A stretch of DNA of 64,000 nt from NCBI GenBank assembly GCA_022605955.1, contig JAKCOZ010000021.1, positions 10,212,501-10,276,500 of the forward strand, read 5' to 3'. The position numbers and the translations under genes were made by a program. Numbering within the stretch: position 1 is the stretch's first letter; every line of letters starts with the position of its first letter. The notes under the pieces were generated by a model that saw only the letters and a list, made by a program, of their open reading frames with translations, had not been told where the DNA came from and made no database searches. This DNA comes from Rallus limicola (taxonomy: Eukaryota > Chordata > Aves > Gruiformes > Rallidae). Positions 61,601-64,000 of the stretch are shown piece by piece.

Positions 61601-63159
61601 TCAGAAGGCTGAAGTGTCACCAACTCCACAGAGCAGCACTGGAGGGTGTAGGCGCCCAGCAATATGCTGTACAATGTCCACCCCAGTGAGGGCCCCACTC
61701 TGCTTGAACTGGTGTCACTTGTCCGTATCAACTCCAAGGCACATGGCTGCCTTCCACAGGGAGCTACACATCCTACTGAGCTTGGGAAGTCACAGCCATG
61801 GTTGATCTGGTGCTGGACTGCTTAGCATCAGTCTCTTCTTCGCTCCTTCCAAAATTACTTTGAAGATTCTGGTCTGGATGATGGGTTTTTCAGCAAGTAA
61901 CTGCTGCAAGAAACAGGGACATGCCTTGAGAGCTGGGCTAACATCATGAGACAGGCCCTTACACAGTCCATGGTCCCTCATCTTGACACCTCTGAATCTA
62001 GTGGCTCCACATAGTTTATTTCAAGCTTTTAAGTCACAGGAGTATTTAATGATTTTGTAACTCAAATCTGTCCTTAGGTCTGCCTGTGCCTGCTCTGTTC
62101 CTGAAGGCCAGCCTGCTCTTCTGTCTGCAGCACTGGGACATGGCTGTACCAGAGCATCTGCCCTGGCTGGAGGAGCTCACTGCAAGGCAGAAGGTTGATC
62201 CCTCCCTCTTTCTGAGGGTCAAAGGAAGAGCCTCCCTTGAATGAGCAGGATGATCTTTTTCCCTGGGCTAACCCTAGTGCCTTTCATGGACCAGCGCTGA
62301 TGCTCCCTTCCCACAGGCAGACTGCCTCCAGCAAGATAAGACACAGGCCCTCCCTCTCTCCTGGGAGCCTCTTTCATACCTTCAGGGACATGTACTGCTT
62401 CTTACCCCTTTTCCTCACCTGCTTACCTGTGACACTTGCTGGGACCAGATTTAATGGCACACCACACTGAGGATAGAGCCCAGGGTTACACTGATTAGAG
62501 CTTCTCTTCAGTTTCCTGTTAAATCTTTTTTTATTATACAGTTTTTTGTCACGATATCTTGGCTGATGTTAAAAAGGAATGCAGCAGGTTTGTGCTTTGG
62601 AATCACAGCTAAGGACTTTCCAGCAGTTTCAGACAACAAGGTACCAGTGCCACCTCTTGTTAGTAAAACCGGATAGCAACAAGGCCATGAAAATTACTCC
62701 AGGGCTAGCCTTTCTCTGTTCTGCTGCTGACACGGAAAGTCACCTCCACAGTTAGCTTATAGGGACACAGAAAATGTTCACACCTGGAGTATGTTTGCAA
62801 CAGTGACGAAGTTTGAACGATCCTGCACTGCTGCCTCTGAGAGGATAGAGATGCACAGGGCCAAGCTGGCTGTCCTGGGAACAGCAGCACAAGTTACCAT
62901 TGGAGTCCCGGATTCCCACCTCTCTGCTCTAAGCACTAGAACAGAACCCAAGGATCCAATCAACTGCTACTCCCTCAAGGCATACAGGACTGTAGAAAAA
63001 CAAAAGCTCTTTTTAATCCCTGTTTTAAATTTCCCACAATCTCAGACTGAGTCTAGCACTGTGTTGCTATGTTCTGGTCACAACTTGTCAAGAGAATCTA
63101 TGGCATGAATGAATGAAATAGAATCAGTGAGAAAAGAAACAAAAGGACAAATAATTGGA
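58696..63159. other. Non-coding stretch, no gene recognised
   Basis: Frames include 105 codons (62791-63108 plus) and 98 codons (61441-61737 minus). Both overlap opposite-strand frames and lack recognisable domains. The 61190-61440 part combines TAAT-type and GATA-type (cttatct) motifs with few low-complexity runs and could be a conserved non-coding element, but that cannot be judged without other genomes. Confidence 0.5.
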
Positions 63160-63265
63160 ATAGGATGATAGAGCTGGTGAAAGAGCTTGGTCTGGAAAAC
63201 CCAAGTCCTGGGCCTACATCTCCTGAGTGGTTAACCACACATTTACTTTACCATGCTGCTCACTT
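63160..63265 (+). mobile_element. Possible MIR-like relic
   Basis: The order 'gatagagctggtgaaagag', 'aaaacccaagtcctgg', 'catctcctgagtggttaacc' and 'tactttaccatgctgctc' loosely follows the second half of a MIR-type SINE. Divergence is high and the first half is not recognisable, so this may be coincidence. Confidence 0.3.
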
Positions 63266-64000
63266 CCTTCTTTTATTAACAAAGGTGCACATATCTAGAG
63301 GCAATGGCAAAGTATTACAAGTTTCAGTTAAGATTTCTCTTTTGTACAATTGCAGGGCTCATTCCATGAAATCGGATGAGCAGCTGTATGCTGCTGAAGT
63401 CCTTGCTTCTGCACCCCTGGGATGAAGTAGCCTGTCCCATCTGTACTTCGGGAGAAGCTCAGGGTACTTATCCACACCTTCCCCTGCACACACATACCTC
63501 ACCCCAGGAAATGAAGGTACACTTGTAGCATGTACAAAAACATCTCTGCTGGCTTAAGCATGAACAGTAACATCCACAAAGATGCAGCTGAGAGGTCTTC
63601 AGCATGCTAGTAACCAGACTACAAACTCTGGTACATCCCCTGGCTGTTAAACCCACAGTACCACATTTGTGCTGCTGTTGCTAACAGACTGTATTGGCCT
63701 AGTGCAGGTAAATCAGCACATGTTGCCATTGCTCCTTCCCCTGTTGGTGATGCATCAATACATCCAAAAGTAGGACACTTTAAAGAAGCAGCTACTCCTG
63801 CACTTTGATCTTTACAGGATGGTCTATGCAGATGGCCTCAGTGGGCTTTTGTTTAGTAGCTTGTTACTTGGTGTGCTAGAACTGAAGATAGTCAACTTTG
63901 ATGTAATTTGTTTGTTATTTGGTGCACTGCTGCTGACCAGCCTGGCCCTTGGGTTTGGCCTTTGCAGTTCTCATGTGTACATCTTGTCCCTGAAGAGGGG
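63266..64000. other. Non-coding stretch to the window end
   Basis: I see no gene. Open frames are about 60-90 codons with no motifs, and no repeat family is recognised. Confidence 0.55.

Noticed and set aside
1..64000. Endogenous viral sequence (retroviral LTRs, primer-binding site, pol-like frames)
   Set aside because: No paired LTR-like direct repeats, primer-binding site, or frame with recognisable polymerase or protease motifs was seen on either strand.
1..64000. CRISPR arrays, bacterial operons or phage modules
   Set aside because: No regularly spaced direct repeats with unique spacers, no dense coding organisation, and the repeat content is vertebrate.

Overview
The window reads as non-coding nuclear DNA from a sauropsid vertebrate, most likely a bird. 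The evidence is several decayed CR1 retroposon 3' ends in both orientations, a few very old MIR/CORE-SINE-like relics, and short hAT-like DNA transposon relics. Microsatellites are sparse, and I saw no CpG island, rRNA, tRNA, CRISPR array or bacterial gene organisation. A turtle or crocodilian source is not excluded, because these repeat families are shared across the group. All repeat names come from recognising consensus-like motifs by eye, not from a search.

I found no protein-coding gene I can support. The longest ATG-to-stop frames are about 179 codons (45788-46327, minus), 158 (43494-43970, plus), 153 (32525-32986, plus) and 145 (16187-16624, minus). That is close to what chance gives in 64 kb of moderately AT-rich DNA, and none shows a domain or motif I recognise. 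The 129-codon frame at 14881-15270 is produced by a pentanucleotide repeat. The window is therefore intergenic sequence or the inside of one or more large introns; the sequence alone does not say which.

Layout. 1-15 kb: unique DNA with a minus-strand CR1 end near 2.25 kb and a pair of transposon-end-like motifs near 10.6 kb. 15.0-15.25 kb: a perfect 200-bp (TTCCC)40 array. 15.3-29 kb: mostly unique DNA with a CR1-like tail near 16.7 kb, a 36-bp tandem duplication at 21.06 kb, a (CA)n at 21.84 kb and TA-rich arrays. 29-41 kb: the clearest CR1 copy (29.0-29.3 kb), a MIR-like relic (34.0 kb), a 22-bp perfect palindrome (35.66 kb), a G-quadruplex-prone purine tract (37.2 kb) and an old amniote SINE-like relic (40.8 kb). 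41-64 kb: a G-rich run (43.8 kb), MIR-like relics (48.2 and 58.5 kb, possibly 63.2 kb), an old amniote repeat (50.0 kb), a hAT-like miniature element (52.4 kb) and an inverted CR1 arrangement next to another old repeat (54.4-54.6 kb).

I did not find an undescribed biological system. The items most worth checking are the perfect pentamer array, the 22-bp palindrome, the inverted CR1 structure, one weak candidate terminal exon near 56.9 kb, and a few AT-rich stretches with homeodomain-type motifs that could be conserved enhancers.
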